Source: Solirubrobacteraceae bacterium
Lineage (GTDB): Bacteria > Actinomycetota > Thermoleophilia > Solirubrobacterales > Solirubrobacteraceae
NCBI GenBank assembly: GCA_025935735.1
Contig: JAICUS010000304.1
Location: 1 to 7,265, forward strand
DNA length: 7,265 nt
Direction: 5' to 3'
Position 1 is the first letter of the stretch; every line of letters begins with the position of its first letter. A program made the translations under genes and the position numbers. This document shows positions 6,078 to 7,265 of this stretch, in pieces. The notes beneath the pieces are model-generated. The model saw only the letters and a list, made by a program, of their open reading frames with translations. It was not told the DNA's origin and ran no database searches.

Positions 6078-6340
6078 GCTTCCCGATCATCCCCGGCGGC
6101 ATCTCGTGCCGCGAGGTGGTGGAGATCGTCACCGACTACCTGGACGGCGCGCTCCCCCCCGAGGACCGCGACCGCATGGACGCGCACCTCGAGGCCTGCC
6201 CGCCGTGCGTGCTCTACGTCGAGCAGATCCGCACCACGCGGCGGCTCGCCGCCCAGGCGGAGGCCGAGCTCGAGCAGCGCCCCGACCGCGAGGCGCTGCT
6301 GGCCGCGTTCCGCGACTTCCGCCGCGCGACGGATCCGTAG
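6074..6340 (+). CDS. Small soluble zf-HC2 (ZAS-type) anti-sigma factor
   Basis: From GTG at 6074 the protein has 88 residues. It carries the zinc-binding anti-sigma signature: Cys12 upstream, then His38-x3-Cys42-x2-Cys45 (HLEACPPC), with the typical helix EVVEIVTDYLDGALPPEDRD between them. In this family the fold clamps the cognate sigma factor, and the zinc site can be redox-sensitive. Unlike many anti-sigmas it has no transmembrane segment and no extra sensor domain; after the zinc domain there is only a charged helical tail (AQAEAELEQRPDREALLAAF). It is therefore cytoplasmic and may sense conditions directly through the Cys/His site; that is an inference. The GTG start overlaps the sigma stop by 4 nt (GTGA), and no ATG in this frame precedes Cys12. 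The target is almost certainly the sigma factor encoded immediately upstream. Its TAG stop lies inside a 19-bp palindrome. Confidence 0.9.
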   Translation: MSFPIIPGGISCREVVEIVTDYLDGALPPEDRDRMDAHLEACPPCVLYVEQIRTTRRLAAQAEAELEQRPDREALLAAFRDFRRATDP

Positions 6341-6351
6341 TCACTACGGAT
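6333..6351. promoter_or_regulatory. Perfect 19-bp palindrome at the anti-sigma stop codon, candidate operator
   Basis: ATCCGTAGTCACTACGGAT has 9-bp perfect arms around one central C and includes the anti-sigma TAG stop (6338-6340). A GGATCCG heptamer occurs at 6331-6337 and again at 6355-6361. The single-base centre suits a dimeric DNA-binding protein better than an RNA hairpin, and the site sits about 60 bp upstream of the sensor gene start. A weak terminator is the alternative. Function is inferred. Confidence 0.5.
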
Positions 6352-6411
6352 ACAGGATCCGGACGAACGACCGATGTCAAGGCCGGCCGGGGCGGGTCGA
6401 TCACCCCGGGC

Positions 6412-7265
6412 ATGCCGGCCACCCCGCCCAAGCCCCGCCTGGCCCATCTCGCCGCGCTGATGGGCGCGGGCGCGACCGCCGCGACGGTCGCCCGAGTGGC
6501 CACGCGCCGCGCGCCCCAGACGCCCGCGGCGTTCGCCAGCGACGCCGCGTTCGTCGCGCTGATCGAGTCGGCCGCCGCCGCCGCGGCGGCCGCCCCGAGC
6601 ATCGAGGACGCGCTGGGCGCCTGCGTCGAGCACGTCTGCCGCTGGACCGGCTGGCCCGTCGGCCACGTCTACCTGTGCGGCTCCGACGCGCACGACGCGC
6701 TGCAACCGTCGGCGATCTGGCACACGGGCCACCCGACGCGCTTCGACGCCTTCCGCGAGGCCACCGCGCGCACGCCGCTGGCGGCCGGGATCGGCCTGCC
6801 GGGCCGGGTCGCCGCCACCGGCCGGCCCGCCTGGATCGTCGACGTCACCTGCGACGCCAACTTCCCTCGCGCCGGCACGGCCGGCGAGGTCGGGCTGCGC
6901 GGCGCGTTCTCGTTCCCGGTTCCCGTGGGCGACCGCACCTTCGCGGTCGTCGAGTGCTTCTCGCTGCAGGCCGTCACGCCCGACGACCGCCTGCTGGAGG
7001 TCACCGCGCACATCGGCCGCCAGCTCGGGCGCCTCGTCGAGGCCGCGCAGATGGCCGAGGCCCTGCGCGAGTCCGAGAACCGCTTCCGCTCGGTGGCCGA
7101 GTCGGCCAACGACGCGATCATCGCCGCCGACCAGAACGGCGACATCATCTCCTGGAACCGCGGCGCGGAGCTGATGTTCGGCTACCTGGAGTCCGAGGTG
7201 TCCGGGCGCCCGCTGTCGATCCTGATGCCCGAGCGCTTCCGCCCGATGCACGACGCGGGCATCAA
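6412..7265 (+). CDS. GAF-PAS sensor protein, N-terminal part only (window ends inside it)
   Basis: The first 284 codons are visible and the frame is still open at the window end. The N-terminus has a hydrophobic Ala-rich stretch (about 10-30) that is weak for a membrane helix, then an eight-alanine run (54-61). A GAF domain covers about residues 65-210, with GIGLPGRVAATGRPAWIVDV (126-145) and FSFPVPVGDRTFAVVECFS (166-184) as its most typical strands. A short linker helix (AAQMAEALRESENRFRSVAE, 211-230) of the sort that joins sensor domains leads into a PAS domain from about 224. PAS hallmarks are NDAIIAADQNGDIISWNRGA and FGYLESEVSGRPLSILMPE. The missing C-terminal part is probably a histidine kinase or a GGDEF/EAL module, but the window does not show which. 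The ATG at 6412 has no good Shine-Dalgarno; the next in-frame ATG is at 6460. It follows the anti-sigma gene by 71 bp in the same direction, with a palindrome in between. Confidence 0.85.
   Translation, partial: MPATPPKPRLAHLAALMGAGATAATVARVATRRAPQTPAAFASDAAFVALIESAAAAAAAAPSIEDALGACVEHVCRWTGWPVGHVYLCGSDAHDALQPSAIWHTGHPTRFDAFREATARTPLAAGIGLPGRVAATGRPAWIVDVTCDANFPRAGTAGEVGLRGAFSFPVPVGDRTFAVVECFSLQAVTPDDRLLEVTAHIGRQLGRLVEAAQMAEALRESENRFRSVAESANDAIIAADQNGDIISWNRGAELMFGYLESEVSGRPLSILMPERFRPMHDAGI

Noticed and set aside
6541..6600. GCC/GCG triplet run as a functional repeat
   Set aside because: It encodes an eight-alanine stretch in the sensor protein and is explained by coding and base composition.
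6214..7251. Minus-strand open frames opposite the GAF-PAS gene
   Set aside because: The plus strand has clear GAF and PAS motifs; the minus frames lack any recognisable domain.
1..7265. tRNA, rRNA, phage integrase, transposase or toxin-antitoxin genes
   Set aside because: I looked on both strands and found no cloverleaf-like segment, integrase or transposase motif, or small toxin/antitoxin pair.

Overview
The window is very GC-rich and densely coded, with short intergenic gaps and strong third-position G/C bias. The gene types (form II CoxL-like molybdoenzyme, extended-linker ECF sigma factor with a small zf-HC2 anti-sigma, GAF-PAS sensor, secreted beta-propeller) fit a soil actinobacterium. 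My best guess is class Thermoleophilia (Solirubrobacter/Conexibacter type). This lineage call is an inference from composition and gene style; no rRNA or other phylogenetic marker is present.

Layout. (1) Positions 1-962, minus: an alpha/beta hydrolase with its C-terminal end cut off by the window edge. (2) Positions 982-1470, plus: a RimJ/RimL-type GNAT acetyltransferase that appears broken by two compensating indels. These two genes are divergent, with only 19 bp between their ATGs, and both starts look leaderless. (3) Positions 1507-3810, plus: a complete molybdopterin-binding large subunit of the xanthine/aldehyde/CO-dehydrogenase family, with a form II (AYRGAGR) active-site loop and no FAD or 2Fe-2S subunit gene beside it. 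(4) Positions 3840-3865: a perfect 10-bp hairpin between convergent genes. (5) Positions 3872-4108, minus: a small single-pass, proline-rich membrane protein. (6) Positions 4131-4280: a gap holding three copies of a CCTAA...GTCCCC repeat plus an 11-bp GC hairpin, resembling REP/BIME-type repeats; one copy supplies the stop codon of the next gene. (7) Positions 4276-5352, minus: an exported seven-bladed beta-propeller of the lactonase/YncE type. (8) Positions 5442-6077 and 6074-6340, plus: an ECF sigma factor translationally coupled (GTGA overlap) to a zinc-finger anti-sigma factor. (9) Positions 6333-6351: a perfect 19-bp palindrome spanning the anti-sigma stop codon. (10) Positions 6412-7265, plus: the N-terminal GAF and PAS part of a sensor protein that runs off the window.

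How they work together. The sigma/anti-sigma pair is a clear regulatory unit. It is divergent from the exported propeller gene and followed by a sensor gene, so a local signalling neighbourhood is plausible but unproven. The hydrolase, GNAT and molybdoenzyme genes show no evident pathway link. I see ordinary accessory and chromosomal actinobacterial content, with a few items worth checking: the orphan molybdoenzyme, the decayed GNAT gene, the repeat cluster, the palindrome and the recurring leaderless-start pattern. I see no sign of a wholly new defence or mobile system.
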